From Streptomyces sp. NBC_01775 (GTDB lineage: Bacteria > Actinomycetota > Actinomycetes > Streptomycetales > Streptomycetaceae), in assembly GCF_035917675.1 (NCBI RefSeq), contig NZ_CP109104.1:4092001-4156000 (forward strand): a DNA stretch of 64,000 bases. The letters are read 5' to 3'. Under the pieces are notes generated by a model. It had not been told where the DNA came from. It did no database searches and worked only from the letters and a program-made list of their open reading frames with translations. Both the position numbers and the translations under genes were made by a program. Shown here one piece after another: positions 20,473 to 30,473 of the stretch. Each line of letters starts with the position of its first letter. Position 1 is the stretch's first letter.

Positions 20473-21288
20473 GTGGGTAAGACGAAAGCGGCGAAGCGTA
20501 AGAAGCAGGACGGCTCGGAGGAGGCTCCGGCACCCCGGGCCCGCGATGAGGAGGTCGGTCTCGACTTCACCCGCGCCTGGGTGGAATTCCCCGACCCCGC
20601 CGACGACGAACAGGTCTTCCGCTGCGACCTGACGTGGCTGACCTCCCGCTGGAACTGCATCTTCGGACAGGGCTGCCAGGGCATCACCGAGGGGCGCCCC
20701 TCCGACGGGTGCTGCACCCTGGGGGCGCACTTCTCCGACGAGGACGACGAGAAGCGCGTCGCCGGGCATGTGGCGAGGCTCACCCCGGAGACCTGGCAGT
20801 TCCACGACGTGGGCACCGGGCCGCGCGGCTGGGCCGAGGTCAACGACGAGGGCGAGCGGCAGACGCGGCGCTGGAAGGGCGCGTGCATCTTCAACAACCG
20901 CGCCGGGTTCGAGGGCGGCGCCGGGTGCGCCCTGCACACCCTCGCGCTGCGCGAGGGCCGGGAGCCCCTGGAGACCAAGCCGGACGTGTGCTGGCAGGTG
21001 CCGGTGCGGCGTACGTACGAGTGGGTCGAGCGGCCCGACGGCGAAGAGGTGCTGTACGTCTCGATCGGCGAGTACGACCGGCGCGGGTGGGGCTCCGGGG
21101 GGCACGACCTGCACTGGTGGTGCACGTCGGCGCCTTCGGCGCACGGGGCGGGTAAGGCGGTGTACGAGTCGTACCGGCCCGAGCTGATCGAGCTCATGGG
21201 CGAGGCCGGTTATGAACAGCTCGCGCGGCTTTGTGAGCAGCGGCTCGCCTCGCAACTGCCGCTGGTGGCCCCGCATCCCGCGGATTAG
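20473..21288 (+). CDS. Cysteine-cluster protein of unknown function (YkgJ/DUF3109-like)
   Basis: A 271-aa soluble protein. After a Lys-rich N-terminus ([10 protein letters not shown]) it has a cluster of Cys residues: C..12..C in [14 protein letters not shown], then GQGC, DGCC, KGACIF, GAGCALH, DVCW and HWWC, about ten in all. The spacing resembles the metal-binding YkgJ/DUF3109 type, which may hold zinc or iron. Trp and His residues (HWWC) are conserved-looking. The start is GTG 20473 with TACGCT exactly 6 nt upstream (leaderless). It is divergent from ppx. The function is unknown and the family assignment is tentative. Confidence 0.75.
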   Translation: MGKTKAAKRKKQDGSEEAPAPRARDEEVGLDFTRAWVEFPDPADDEQVFRCDLTWLTSRWNCIFGQGCQGITEGRPSDGCCTLGAHFSDEDDEKRVAGHVARLTPETWQFHDVGTGPRGWAEVNDEGERQTRRWKGACIFNNRAGFEGGAGCALHTLALREGREPLETKPDVCWQVPVRRTYEWVERPDGEEVLYVSIGEYDRRGWGSGGHDLHWWCTSAPSAHGAGKAVYESYRPELIELMGEAGYEQLARLCEQRLASQLPLVAPHPAD

Positions 21289-21329
21289 CTGTCGGCCCTC
21301 GCCTTGATGCTGTCGGCCCTCGCCTTGAT
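21288..21329. repeat. Perfect 21-bp tandem duplication between two convergent stops
   Basis: GCTGTCGGCCCTCGCCTTGAT occurs at 21288-21308 and again at 21309-21329, exactly. It joins the stop of the Cys-cluster gene to the stop of the BACON gene, so both 3' UTRs contain it. Confidence 0.95.
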
Positions 21330-23212
21330 CAGGACGGGGACGGGGCCGGGGTGTGGGTCTCCGTGGGGCTGGGCGTGGGCGTGGGCGTCGGCGTCGGCGT
21401 CGGGGTGGGGTCCGGGGGCGGGGTCGAGGGCGGGGACGTCGGTGGGCGGGAAGGGGAGCCCGTCAGCGTGATGACCGCTCTCGCCGGGTCGACCTGTACG
21501 TGCGCCGTCCACGCGGAGGCGGGCTCGCGGGTGTGGTCCACCATGACGCGGACCGCCGCGCTCTCCCCGGGCCGCAGCATCCCGCCCGCACGGCTGAGGA
21601 CCAGCCACGGCGCGTCCGGCGACGCCGACCAGCGCACGGGGGCGCCGCCGGTGGCGGTGAGCGTGATGAGGGAGCCGTCACCCAGCGGCTGGGCCTCGAC
21701 CGTGAGGCGGCCGGGCCCCTTGCCCGGGGTGCGGGTGCCGCCGCCGGGGTACTCGACCTCGACGCCGACGCCGACGCCTGTGCCGGGCGAGCTCGAACGT
21801 CTGCCCTGGCCAAGGGATTTGGCGCCGGATCTGTCGACGCGGCCCGCCTTCTCGAACGGTGGGCTGTCCAGGCTGTCGAGCCCGGTGCCGCCCGAATCCC
21901 CGTTCTTCTCCCGGTTCTTCTCCTCGGTGGCGGAGGCGGAACGGTCCGCCTGGGGCTCGGCGGTGACCGGGGTGCCGCGGTAGGCGGCCCAGAGCGCGAG
22001 GACGGGCGCCGCCAGCACCGTGGCGACGACGGTGGTCATCAGGGCCCTGCTGCGCAGCCGGTCGCGGCGCGCCGCGCGGTCCCTGTCGTCGAGCGGGAAG
22101 CCCGCGCGGTCGAAGCGCGGGGCACGCTGGGCCCGTGCCCGGCGGGCCAGCGCGGCGGCGGCGTGCACCGCGGGGGCGGGCGCCTCCAGCATGGCGAGCG
22201 CCGCGACGGCCGGCGCGGTGCCGGGCCAGGAGACCCCGGCCATGGCGCGCTCGGCGGCACGGCGGCACTGCGCGCACTCGTCCACGTGCCGCACCAGCTC
22301 GCGGCGCAGGGCGGTGCCGAGCAGCAGACGGTCGTCGCCCGCGAGGCGGGAGACGGCGGGGCAGCCGCCGGACTCGACGACGCACAGGGCCGCACGGGTG
22401 CGCTCGACCTCGCATGCCGCGTGGGAGAGGAGGTCCTCCATGACCTCGGGGGCGAGCGAGAGCACGCGCGCGATCTCCTTGGCCGGGAGCCCGTGGCGTA
22501 CGGACAGCTCCAGGGCCTCACGCTGCTCGGGCGAGGTACCGGCGGCCTCGGGCCAGGCGAGCGCGGCCAGTTCGCGTCGCCGCCGCGCGCGATCCGCCTC
22601 GCTGAGCGGCGGGGCGGTGAAGGCGGAGGAGGGCGCGGCGGGGATGGTCCGAGCCTGGTCCGGCGCTGGTGAGGACGACGCAGGCGAGCCGGACGACGCA
22701 GGCGAGCCGGACGGGGCAGACGAGCCGGATGAGCTGGACGACGCAGAGGAAGAGGGCCGGGCGGCGGGACCCTTCGCGAAGGGGCCGCCGCTACGTTTCT
22801 GCCGCTGGGCCGGGCCGCGTTCCCCCGGACCGGAGCCTCCCGCCGGCCCGCGCCCCTCGGCGACCACCGCGCGCTCCCTGGCCTTCTGCTCGACCAGCCG
22901 TCGTGAACAGGCCCAGCGCGCCAGGGCGTAGAGCCACGGGCGGTGCGCCTCGGGCGCGGCGGGCGCCCGGCCGCGCGAGCGCTGACGCCCGGCGAGGGCG
23001 AGCGCCTCGCCGACGGCCGCGATCGCGGCCTCGTGCTCGCACATCACCGACAGGCAGTACGTGAACAGGCCGTCCAGATACGGCTCGTCGCACCGGGCGC
23101 CGCCCTCGGCTTCCGGGGCGCACTCGGCTTCGCGGGGCGTCGACCGGTTCACCGAACGCGCTGGAAGTGCGCCGGTGGAGTTCGTGGGGTGCTCGCGCCT
23201 GCTCGTCATCAC
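21329..23212 (-). CDS. Sigma-factor-like / zinc-finger-like / transmembrane / BACON-domain protein
   Basis: A 627-aa multidomain protein. Residues about 42-110 resemble ECF sigma region 2 (YLDGLFTYCLSVM...WLYALARWACSRR). A Ser/Gly-rich linker is followed by a region-4-like helical part (about 215-275; REALELSVRHGLPAKEIARV). An anti-sigma zinc-finger-like HVDECAQC (about 315) comes next, then one transmembrane helix (about 388-410). Outside lie a BACON-like domain (about 510-580; WSASPDAPWLVLSRAGG) and a Pro/Thr tail of (PT)n repeats. The start is GTG 23212 or ATG 23209; TACCGT lies 6 nt before the GTG. It is divergent from radA. The role is unknown; sigma-like contacts with polymerase controlled from the membrane would be inference. 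Confidence 0.75.
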   Translation of the reverse strand: MMTSRREHPTNSTGALPARSVNRSTPREAECAPEAEGGARCDEPYLDGLFTYCLSVMCEHEAAIAAVGEALALAGRQRSRGRAPAAPEAHRPWLYALARWACSRRLVEQKARERAVVAEGRGPAGGSGPGERGPAQRQKRSGGPFAKGPAARPSSSASSSSSGSSAPSGSPASSGSPASSSPAPDQARTIPAAPSSAFTAPPLSEADRARRRRELAALAWPEAAGTSPEQREALELSVRHGLPAKEIARVLSLAPEVMEDLLSHAACEVERTRAALCVVESGGCPAVSRLAGDDRLLLGTALRRELVRHVDECAQCRRAAERAMAGVSWPGTAPAVAALAMLEAPAPAVHAAAALARRARAQRAPRFDRAGFPLDDRDRAARRDRLRSRALMTTVVATVLAAPVLALWAAYRGTPVTAEPQADRSASATEEKNREKNGDSGGTGLDSLDSPPFEKAGRVDRSGAKSLGQGRRSSSPGTGVGVGVEVEYPGGGTRTPGKGPGRLTVEAQPLGDGSLITLTATGGAPVRWSASPDAPWLVLSRAGGMLRPGESAAVRVMVDHTREPASAWTAHVQVDPARAVITLTGSPSRPPTSPPSTPPPDPTPTPTPTPTPTPSPTETHTPAPSPS

Positions 23213-23418
23213 CCGGCGACGGTAGGCGGATGATGGCGCTTTACTGGACCCGCTGGCACGGGATTACTTCCTTTGGGTGATGTTCTCCTTCAAAAGGGGA
23301 CATGCGGCTCGGGTTTGACGACAGCGGAGGCGGTATAGGGCGCGCAGAGGGCGCATACGCCTGGGGCGGCCGACGGCGCGCGGCCGGGCTGTCGGTACGC
23401 GCCTATACGGTGGCCGTC

Positions 23419-24807
23419 ATGGCAACCCGTAAGACGTCCGCGAAGGACCGCCCCACCTATCGCTGCACCGAGTGCGGCTGGCAGACGGCCAAGTGGCTCG
23501 GCCGCTGCCCGGAGTGCCATGCCTGGGGCACCGTCGAGGAGGCAGGCGGCGCGCCCGCCGTGCGGACCACGGCGCCGGGAAGAGTATCCGTCTCCGCGCT
23601 GCCCATCGGCCAGGTCGACGGCAAGCAGGCCACCGCGCGGGAGACCTCGGTGCCGGAGCTGGACCGGGTGCTGGGCGGCGGCCTGGTGCCCGGCGCCGTG
23701 GTATTGCTCGCCGGTGAGCCGGGCGTCGGGAAGTCGACGCTGCTGCTGGATGTGGCCGCCAAGGCGGCGAGCGCCGACCACCGCACGCTGTATGTGACCG
23801 GCGAGGAGTCGGCCGGGCAGGTGCGGCTGCGCGCCGACCGGATCGGGGCGCTCAGCGACCACCTCTACCTCACGGCCGAGACCGACCTGTCTGCCGTGCT
23901 CGGACACCTGGACGAGGTCAAGCCCTCGCTGCTGGTGCTCGATTCGGTGCAGACGGTGGCCTCGCCGGAGATCGACGGGGCGCCCGGCGGCGTCGCCCAG
24001 GTCCGCGAGGTGGCGGGCGCGCTGATCCGCGCGTCCAAGGAGCGCGGCATGTCGACGATCCTGGTCGGCCACGTCACCAAGGACGGCTCCATCGCGGGCC
24101 CGCGCCTGCTGGAGCACCTGGTGGACGTGGTGCTCCAGTTCGAGGGCGACAGGCACGCCCGGCTGCGCCTGGTGCGCGGGGTGAAGAACCGCTACGGGAC
24201 GACGGACGAGGTCGGCTGCTTCGAGCTGCACGACGAGGGCATCACGGGCCTGGCCGACCCCTCGGGCCTCTTCCTCACCCGCCGCGCCGAACCGGTGCCC
24301 GGCACCTGTCTGACGGTGACGCTGGAGGGGCGCCGTCCGCTGGTGGCCGAGGTGCAGGCGCTCACGGTCGACAGCCAGATCCCCTCCCCCCGCAGGACCA
24401 CCTCGGGGCTGGAGACGTCCCGGGTGTCGATGATGCTGGCGGTGCTGGAGCAGCGCGGCCGGATCAGCGCCCTGGGCAAGCGCGACATCTACAGCGCGAC
24501 GGTCGGCGGGGTGAAGCTCTCCGAGCCCGCCGCCGACCTGGCGGTGGCGCTCGCCCTTGCCAGCGCCGCCAGTGACACGCCGCTGCCCAAGAACCTGGTG
24601 GCGATAGGGGAGGTCGGCCTCGCGGGCGAGGTCCGCCGGGTCACGGGTGTCCAGCGGCGGCTGTCGGAGGCGGCCAGGCTCGGCTTCACCCACGCGCTGG
24701 TGCCCTCCGATCCGGGCCGGATCCCCGAGGGCATGCGGGTGCTGGAGGTCGCCGACATCGGAGAGGCCCTCCGCGTCCTTCCGGCCCGCCCGGCCCGCAC
24801 CGGCTGA
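23419..24807 (+). CDS. radA: DNA repair protein RadA (Sms)
   Basis: A 462-aa ATP-dependent branch-migration factor for recombination intermediates. Domain order: zinc finger C16-x2-C19 / C30-x2-C33, RecA-like ATPase with Walker [10 protein letters not shown] (residues 99-107) and Walker [10 protein letters not shown] (about 170), the RadA-specific KNRYG motif (256-260), and a C-terminal Lon-protease-like domain. Full length. The start is ATG 23419, with TACGGT 7 nt upstream (leaderless). disA follows in the same direction, an arrangement common in Gram-positive bacteria, where RadA and DisA interact. Confidence 0.96.
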   Translation: MATRKTSAKDRPTYRCTECGWQTAKWLGRCPECHAWGTVEEAGGAPAVRTTAPGRVSVSALPIGQVDGKQATARETSVPELDRVLGGGLVPGAVVLLAGEPGVGKSTLLLDVAAKAASADHRTLYVTGEESAGQVRLRADRIGALSDHLYLTAETDLSAVLGHLDEVKPSLLVLDSVQTVASPEIDGAPGGVAQVREVAGALIRASKERGMSTILVGHVTKDGSIAGPRLLEHLVDVVLQFEGDRHARLRLVRGVKNRYGTTDEVGCFELHDEGITGLADPSGLFLTRRAEPVPGTCLTVTLEGRRPLVAEVQALTVDSQIPSPRRTTSGLETSRVSMMLAVLEQRGRISALGKRDIYSATVGGVKLSEPAADLAVALALASAASDTPLPKNLVAIGEVGLAGEVRRVTGVQRRLSEAARLGFTHALVPSDPGRIPEGMRVLEVADIGEALRVLPARPARTG

Positions 24808-25132
24808 GCCCGCGCACACCACCCCGCCCGCCCGGTGTCCGGGGGCGCCCGCACGCCGCCCCGGGCCCTGCCCGTGGGGCGTCGGCCCTGCCCGTGGCGG
24901 CGCCCGCACCGCCCTGTTCCATGCCCCTTGGGGCGCCCGTAAGCCGTGCCGCCGCATACGGTGGGTGAGGCGCGGCGGGGCCCTCGCGGGGGCGCCGGTA
25001 GACTTTGCCCCGGTCTCGACCGGCCGCGCGCCCCACGGGGGCCGTGCACGGCGCCACGGGGGAAGCGGTTACGGCGTCCGTCGACGTGGTCGAGGAAATG
25101 CCGACAGGCACCCGCACGACCGAAGGAGTGCA
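24808..25132 (+). promoter_or_regulatory. radA-disA intergenic region (325 bp), probable disA promoter
   Basis: No gene is seen here. The first half is GC-rich with a short direct repeat (GGCCCTGCCCGTGG, twice, around 24865-24900). TAGACT at 24999-25004 is a possible -10 without a convincing -35, which would give a 5' UTR of about 120 nt before the GAAGGAG ribosome-binding site at 25122-25128. Confidence 0.4.
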
Positions 25133-26254
25133 GTGGCAGCCAACGACCGGGCAGCGGTCCCCGGCAGGGCCGAGGGGGCGTCCGGCCTGATGCGCGCGAC
25201 ACTGAGCGCGGTCGCACCGGGCACAGCCCTGCGCGACGGGCTGGAGCGCGTCCTGCGGGGGAACACCGGCGGCCTCATGGTCCTCGGCATGGACAGGACG
25301 GTCGAAGCGCTGTGCACCGGCGGCTTCGTCCTCGACGTGGACTTCAGCGCGACCCGGCTGCGCGAGCTGTGCAAGCTGGACGGCGCGCTCATCCTCGACG
25401 GGGACATCTCCAAGATCGTCCGGGCCGGTGTGCAGCTCGTCCCCGACGCCTCCATCGAGACCGAGGAGACGGGCACCCGGCACCGCACCGCCCAGCGCGT
25501 CTCTATCCAGACCGGCTTCCCGGTCGTCTCCGTCAGCCAGTCCATGCGGCTGATCGCCCTCTACGTCGAGGGCCAGCGCCGCGTCCTGGAGGACTCGGCG
25601 GCGATCCTCTCCCGTGCCAACCAGGCGCTGGCCACCCTGGAGCGCTACAAGCTGCGGCTCGACGAGGTCGCCGGCACGCTCTCCGCGCTGGAGATCGAGG
25701 ACCTGGTGACCGTCCGGGACGTCACGGCCGTCGCCCAGCGCCTGGAGATGGTGCGCAGGATCGCCACGGAGATCGCCGAGTACGTCGTGGAGCTGGGCAC
25801 CGACGGACGGCTGCTCTCGCTCCAGCTCGACGAGCTGATCGCCGGGGTGGAGCCCGAGCGCGAGCTGGTCGTGCGGGACTACGCGCCGCAGGCGGGCGGT
25901 TCGGGCCGCCGCGTGCGCACCGTGCCCGAGGCGCTCAGCGAACTGGACCGGCTCACCCACACCGAGTTGCTCGAACTGCCCACGGTGGCACGGGCACTGG
26001 GCTACAGCGGGGCCCCCGAGACGCTGGATTCCGCCGTCTCGCCGCGCGGCTTCCGGCTGCTGGCGAAGGTGCCGAGGCTGCCGGGGACCGTCATCGACCG
26101 GCTGGTGGACCACTTCGGCGGGCTTCAGAAGCTGCTCGCCGCGAGCGTGGACGACCTCCAGGCGGTGGACGGCGTCGGCGAGGCCCGTGCCCGCTCGGTC
26201 CGCGAGGGCCTCTCGCGGCTGGCCGAGTCCTCGATCCTTGAGCGCTACGTCTAG
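25133..26254 (+). CDS. disA: DNA integrity scanning protein / diadenylate cyclase DisA
   Basis: A 373-aa octameric enzyme that joins two ATP into the second messenger c-di-AMP and scans DNA for branched structures. The N-terminal DAC domain has both catalytic motifs: DGA at residues 83-85 ([12 protein letters not shown]) and RHR at 116-118 (GTRHRTAQR). A helical linker (about 150-280) and a C-terminal helix-hairpin-helix DNA-binding domain ([19 protein letters not shown]) follow. The length matches Streptomyces DisA. The start is GTG 25133 because GAAGGAG sits 4 nt before it. c-di-AMP in Streptomyces affects osmotic and cell-wall control. Confidence 0.97.
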   Translation: MAANDRAAVPGRAEGASGLMRATLSAVAPGTALRDGLERVLRGNTGGLMVLGMDRTVEALCTGGFVLDVDFSATRLRELCKLDGALILDGDISKIVRAGVQLVPDASIETEETGTRHRTAQRVSIQTGFPVVSVSQSMRLIALYVEGQRRVLEDSAAILSRANQALATLERYKLRLDEVAGTLSALEIEDLVTVRDVTAVAQRLEMVRRIATEIAEYVVELGTDGRLLSLQLDELIAGVEPERELVVRDYAPQAGGSGRRVRTVPEALSELDRLTHTELLELPTVARALGYSGAPETLDSAVSPRGFRLLAKVPRLPGTVIDRLVDHFGGLQKLLAASVDDLQAVDGVGEARARSVREGLSRLAESSILERYV

Positions 26255-26357
26255 GCGTGACGTTTACCCACCCATCCGGAGCGCCACCTCCGAGCGGCCC
26301 CGGGCCGGCCGCACCATGAGGTGGGCGGGCCGTGTCAAGGGCTGGGGCCTCGGCGGG

Positions 26358-27227
26358 CTACTTGACGATCTTGAAGGACGTGTGGACCTTCTTCAGGCCC
26401 TTGACCTTGACCTCGATCTCGTAGGTGCCGGGCTTCGGCGACTCGAAGGTGGGGGTGCCGCAGTTGGCGGCGCTCGCCTTGCGGAACCAGGTGAGGGTGT
26501 GGACCGAGTCACCGTTCGCGGGGACCTGGCGCAGCATCGGCTTCTTGTCCGGCGGACAGTCGTCGGAGGCCCAGAACTTGGCGTCGTCGGAGTTGGTGAT
26601 CGTGACGATCGTCGCGGTACGCCCCAGGTCGATCTTGCAGTCGCTGTCCCGCTCGTTGACGGCCTTCAGCTCGAACTTCGGCTTCTCGCCGGGCCCGTAC
26701 TCCTTCTCGACGCTGCGCAGCTTCAGCTTCACGTCGGACTTCTCGCAGCTCGCGAGGCTCGGGGGCGCCGGAAGAGCGGCATTCCCGCCGCCGCCCGCAC
26801 CGCCCGCGCCGCCGGACCCGCCCGCGCCCGAACCTCCGTCGGCCGCGCCGGTACCTGTGCCGGTGCCGGGGCCCGCGCCCCAGCCGGTGCCGCCCGTCGA
26901 GGACTGGTCGTCGGCTCCCGAACCGGATGAGGAACCCGATCCGCCGGAGCCGCCCGAGCCCTCGGAGCCGCCGTCCTCCTCGTCACGCCCGCCGGGGCGC
27001 TGACTGTTGACGGGGCCCGAATCCGTGGGGCCCGGAGTGATCGTACTGGCGGGGCCGTTGCCCTTGCCGCCCTTGCCCTCGTTCCGGGAGCTGTTGTCGC
27101 CGTCACCGGAGAACAGCGCCCAGACGACGACCAAGGCCAGCAGCGCCAGGACGACAAGGGCAACTGCCCTCCGTCGCCAGTAGATGGAGGAGGGAAGCGG
27201 CCCGATCGGATTGCGCAGAGATCCCAC
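26358..27227 (-). CDS. Membrane-anchored extracytoplasmic protein with Gly/Ser linker
   Basis: A 289-aa protein with a short cytoplasmic N-terminus, one transmembrane anchor (about 20-40, AVALVVLALLALVVVWALF), then about 120 residues of Gly/Ser/Thr/Pro low-complexity linker. A C-terminal folded region (about 155-289) has beta-rich character and four Cys (ASCEKS, SDCKID, DDCPPD, ANCGTP). This part looks like an extracytoplasmic Ig-like module, possibly disulfide-bonded. The start is GTG 27227; TAAGGT lies 6 nt before it (leaderless). It is convergent with disA and divergent from mutY. Function unknown. Confidence 0.75.
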   Translation of the reverse strand: MGSLRNPIGPLPSSIYWRRRAVALVVLALLALVVVWALFSGDGDNSSRNEGKGGKGNGPASTITPGPTDSGPVNSQRPGGRDEEDGGSEGSGGSGGSGSSSGSGADDQSSTGGTGWGAGPGTGTGTGAADGGSGAGGSGGAGGAGGGGNAALPAPPSLASCEKSDVKLKLRSVEKEYGPGEKPKFELKAVNERDSDCKIDLGRTATIVTITNSDDAKFWASDDCPPDKKPMLRQVPANGDSVHTLTWFRKASAANCGTPTFESPKPGTYEIEVKVKGLKKVHTSFKIVK

Positions 27228-27453
27228 GCGGAAACCTTACGAGACATCAGGGGCACCACAGACCCGTACCCGCCGCAGCGAACGCGAATTGTTGTGATGA
27301 GCGCCAGTCGGCACTCACTCTGAGGCACGGCTCATGACGGTACGTAAGGGCGCAAATCCGCTTCGCGCGTTTTGCGGTGAACGCCGAGCACAAGCTTTCG
27401 TGCCGCGTGTGCGTTTTTCGGATGAGGAGTGCCGTGCCAGGATCGGTCGTGCC

Positions 27454-28425
27454 ATGACTGCGACCACCGAGACCTCCCCAGCCGCTTCGGCCGGCGCCGC
27501 ATCCGAGCGCACCGCCGACGCAGAAGCCGTCGATCCCGCGCTGCGCGAGACCGCGCGCGCCCTCCACTCCCCCGTCGTCGACTGGTTCGCCGCACACGCC
27601 CGCGACCTCCCCTGGCGCCGCCCGGAAGCGGGCGCGTGGGGCGTCATGGTCAGCGAGTTCATGCTTCAGCAGACTCCCGTCAACCGCGTACTGCCGGTGT
27701 ACGAGGAGTGGATGGAGCGCTGGCCGCGACCCGCCGACCTGGCCGCCGAGGCACCCGGCGAAGCCGTACGCGCGTGGGGCCGCCTCGGCTACCCGCGCCG
27801 CGCGCTGCGGCTGCACGGCGCCGCAAAAGCCATAGCTGAACGACACAAGGGCGAGGTGCCCGTCGAGCACGCCCAGTTGCTCGCGCTGCCCGGGGTCGGG
27901 GAGTACACGGCGGCTGCCGTGGTCTCCTTCGCCTACGGCAAACGGCACGCGGTGCTCGACACCAATGTGCGCCGTGTCTTCGCCCGGGCCGTCAGCGGGC
28001 AGCAGTATCCGCCCAACGCGACCACGGCCGCCGAACGGAAGCTCGCCCGCACGCTGTTGCCCGAGGACGAGGCCACGGCCTCGCGCTGGGCGGCGGCGAC
28101 GATGGAGCTGGGCGCGCTCGTATGCACCGCGCGCAGCCCCGAGTGCACACGCTGCCCGATCGCGGCGCAGTGCGCCTGGCAGCTGGCGGGCGCCCCCGAA
28201 CACCAGGGCCCCGCCCGGCGCACCCAGTCCTACGCGGGCACCGACCGCCAGGTCCGGGGCCGGCTGCTCGCCGTTCTGCGCGCAGCGAAGGACCCGGTGC
28301 CGCAGTCCGACCTGGACCAGGTGTGGCACGAGCCGGTTCAGCGCGCCCGAGCACTTGACGGCCTGGTGTCCGACGGCCTGGTGGAGCCCCTGGACGGCAA
28401 CCGCTACCGGCTGCCGCTGACCTAG
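27454..28425 (+). CDS. mutY: A/G-specific adenine DNA glycosylase
   Basis: A 323-aa base-excision repair enzyme that removes adenine mispaired with 8-oxoguanine or G. Seen: LPWRRP, catalytic Glu68 in SEFMLQQTPVNRV, the helix-hairpin-helix LPGVGEYTAAAV (about 148), catalytic Asp169 in AVLDTNVRRV, and the 4Fe-4S ligands C224-x6-C231-x2-C234-x5-C240. A reduced C-terminal domain follows. The start is ATG 27454; an upstream extension to 27334 is open but unlike the family. The ribosome-binding site is weak. A perfect hairpin terminates it. Confidence 0.95.
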   Translation: MTATTETSPAASAGAASERTADAEAVDPALRETARALHSPVVDWFAAHARDLPWRRPEAGAWGVMVSEFMLQQTPVNRVLPVYEEWMERWPRPADLAAEAPGEAVRAWGRLGYPRRALRLHGAAKAIAERHKGEVPVEHAQLLALPGVGEYTAAAVVSFAYGKRHAVLDTNVRRVFARAVSGQQYPPNATTAAERKLARTLLPEDEATASRWAAATMELGALVCTARSPECTRCPIAAQCAWQLAGAPEHQGPARRTQSYAGTDRQVRGRLLAVLRAAKDPVPQSDLDQVWHEPVQRARALDGLVSDGLVEPLDGNRYRLPLT

Positions 28426-28458
28426 TGCCCCGCATATCCCCCGGGTGCGCGCCCTGGC

Positions 28459-28502
28459 GCGTGTCCTGCGCCTGACCTCATTTCGTCAGGCGCAGGACAC
28501 GC
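28459..28502. terminator. Perfect 18-bp hairpin, bidirectional terminator (mutY / DHA2 exporter)
   Basis: GCGTGTCCTGCGCCTGAC (28459-28476) pairs perfectly with 28485-28502 around the loop CTCATTTC. It sits between two convergent genes. Confidence 0.85.
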
Positions 28503-28554
28503 GGCCGGGGTACGCAGCTGGGGCGGTCACGCGCCGGGGGGTAGTGCGCCGGGG

Positions 28555-30447
28555 TCAGGCCCTGACGCTGGTGCGATCGTCCGCCACGGGCCCGGTGGCC
28601 TCCTCGTCGGCGGCGCCCCTGGGCGCGTCCGTCGCCGCGAGCTCCTCGGCGGAGGACACGGATATGTCCTGCACCGCATCCGGGTCCTGCCCGGCATCCG
28701 GCTGGCCCTTCTGCGCCTCGGCGTCCTTCAAGGGGACTTCCTTGATGAACCACGCCGCGAGGAAGGCGATCAGGGCTATCCCCCCGGCCAGCAGGAAGAC
28801 ACCGTTGATACCGCTGGCGACCGCGTGCTCGTACGCCTCGCGCACCTTCGCGGGGAGCTTGGCGAGGGAGTCCGCGTCGAGCTGAGCGCCGCCCTCGGTG
28901 AGCTTGGCCATGGACCCGCCGCCCTGCTGGCCGCCCGCCGCTGCCGCGCTCTCCTTCATCGAGTCCTCCACCTTCCCGGAGAAGACCGTGCCCATCAGGG
29001 CCACACCGAACGAGCCGCCGATGGTGCGGAAGAGCGTGGTGGTGGAGGAGGCGACGCCCATGTCCTTCAGCTCCACGCTGTTCTGCGCTATCAGCATGGT
29101 GAGCTGCATCAGGAAGCCCATGCCCGCACCGAGCACCGCCATGTAGAGCCCCGAGGTGAGGCGGGCGGTGCCCACGTCCATCTGGGCGAGCAGGAAGAGA
29201 CCGGCGGGGATGAGCGCGCCGCCGATGATGGGGTAGGCGCGGTACTTCCCCGTCTTGGTGGTGGCACGGCCGGTGACCACGGAGACGATCATCATCGGCA
29301 GCAGCACCGGGAGCAGCAGCAGCCCGGAGTTGGTGGCCGAGGCGCCCTGGACGCTCTGCTGGAAGAGCGGCAGGAAGGTCATCGCGCCGAACATCACAAA
29401 GCCGAGCAGGAAGCCGATGACCGTGACCAGCGAGAAGTTGAGGTTGCGGAAGACACCCAGCGGCAGGATCGGCTCGGCGACCCGGCGCTCCACGAGGGGG
29501 AAGGCGACCAGCGCGGCCACCGCCAGGACGGAGATCCCGATGATGGTGCCCGATCCCCAGGCGTACTCCGTGCCGCCCCAGCTGGTGACGAGGACGGCCG
29601 CGGTGATGCCTGTGGTCAGCAGCGCGGCGCCGAGATAGTCGATACGGCCCTTGGTGCGCTTCTTGGGCAGGTGCAGCACGCTCGTGATCATGGCGAGGGC
29701 TATGGCACCCAGCGGCAGGTTGATGTAGAACGCCCAGCGCCAGCCGAGGTGATCGGTGAGGGTGCCGCCGACGAGGGGGCCGCCGATCATGGCCAGCGAC
29801 ATCACGCCCGCCATCATGCCCATGTACTTGCCCCGCTCACGGGGCGCGATCAGGTCGCCCATGATCGCCATGGCGCCGACCATCAGGCCTCCGGCGCCCA
29901 GCCCCTGGAGGGCGCGGAAGCCGATGAGCTGGCTCATGGTCTGCGCGGCGCCCGAGGTCATCGAGCCGGCGAGGAAGAGGACGATCGAGGTGAGGAAGAC
30001 GCCCTTGCGCCCGAACATGTCGCCGAGCTTGCCCCACAGCGGGGTCGAGGCCGCTGTGGTCAGGGTGTAGGCCGTCACGACCCAGGACAGGTGCTCCAGG
30101 CCGCCGAGCTCGCCGACGATGGTGGGCATCGCGGTGCCCACGATCATGTTGTCGAGCATCGCGAGGAGGACGGCGATCATCAGGGAGAAGAGAACGAGGC
30201 GCACGCTGCGCGGCTTGGGCCCGGCACCCGCGCCGCCATCCCCCGCCGTGCCTCCGGTGCTGTCTTTGCCCTCAGCACCGCCCTCGACTCCCGTGGCGGA
30301 TCCCGCCGCCGCGCCCGGCTCGGCCCCCGGTCCGTCCTCGGTCCTGGTCTCCGCCTTGGCGTCTGCTTGACCTGTGCTCAACTCGCTCTTGCCTCTGGCA
30401 CCCCCCATGCCCGCCTTTGCCCCGTTTTTCTCGCCACTCGCACTCAT
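28555..30447 (-). CDS. MFS drug exporter, DHA2 (EmrB/QacA) family
   Basis: A 630-aa proton-driven multidrug exporter with about 14 transmembrane segments. The first 80 residues are a hydrophilic Gly/Ala/Glu-rich extension. Motifs: LDNMIVGTAMPTIVGEL (motif D1, about 96-112), GKLGDMFGRKGVFL (motif A, about 140), and motif C-like sequence near AMIGGPLVGGTL (about 215). The C-terminal 60 residues are acidic and Ala-rich. The start is ATG 30447 with AAGGGGAG upstream. The divergent TetR gene and the dyad operator between them indicate ligand-induced expression. Confidence 0.92.
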   Translation of the reverse strand: MSASGEKNGAKAGMGGARGKSELSTGQADAKAETRTEDGPGAEPGAAAGSATGVEGGAEGKDSTGGTAGDGGAGAGPKPRSVRLVLFSLMIAVLLAMLDNMIVGTAMPTIVGELGGLEHLSWVVTAYTLTTAASTPLWGKLGDMFGRKGVFLTSIVLFLAGSMTSGAAQTMSQLIGFRALQGLGAGGLMVGAMAIMGDLIAPRERGKYMGMMAGVMSLAMIGGPLVGGTLTDHLGWRWAFYINLPLGAIALAMITSVLHLPKKRTKGRIDYLGAALLTTGITAAVLVTSWGGTEYAWGSGTIIGISVLAVAALVAFPLVERRVAEPILPLGVFRNLNFSLVTVIGFLLGFVMFGAMTFLPLFQQSVQGASATNSGLLLLPVLLPMMIVSVVTGRATTKTGKYRAYPIIGGALIPAGLFLLAQMDVGTARLTSGLYMAVLGAGMGFLMQLTMLIAQNSVELKDMGVASSTTTLFRTIGGSFGVALMGTVFSGKVEDSMKESAAAAGGQQGGGSMAKLTEGGAQLDADSLAKLPAKVREAYEHAVASGINGVFLLAGGIALIAFLAAWFIKEVPLKDAEAQKGQPDAGQDPDAVQDISVSSAEELAATDAPRGAADEEATGPVADDRTSVRA

Positions 30448-30473
30448 GCGCGGCCACTCCCCTTTTGCTTGCC

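Noticed and set aside
19401..21197. Apparent 598-aa protein ending in a Ppx/GppA domain
   Set aside because: The upstream part is antisense to the Cys-cluster gene. The real start is ATG 20333 with a -10 box 7 nt before it.
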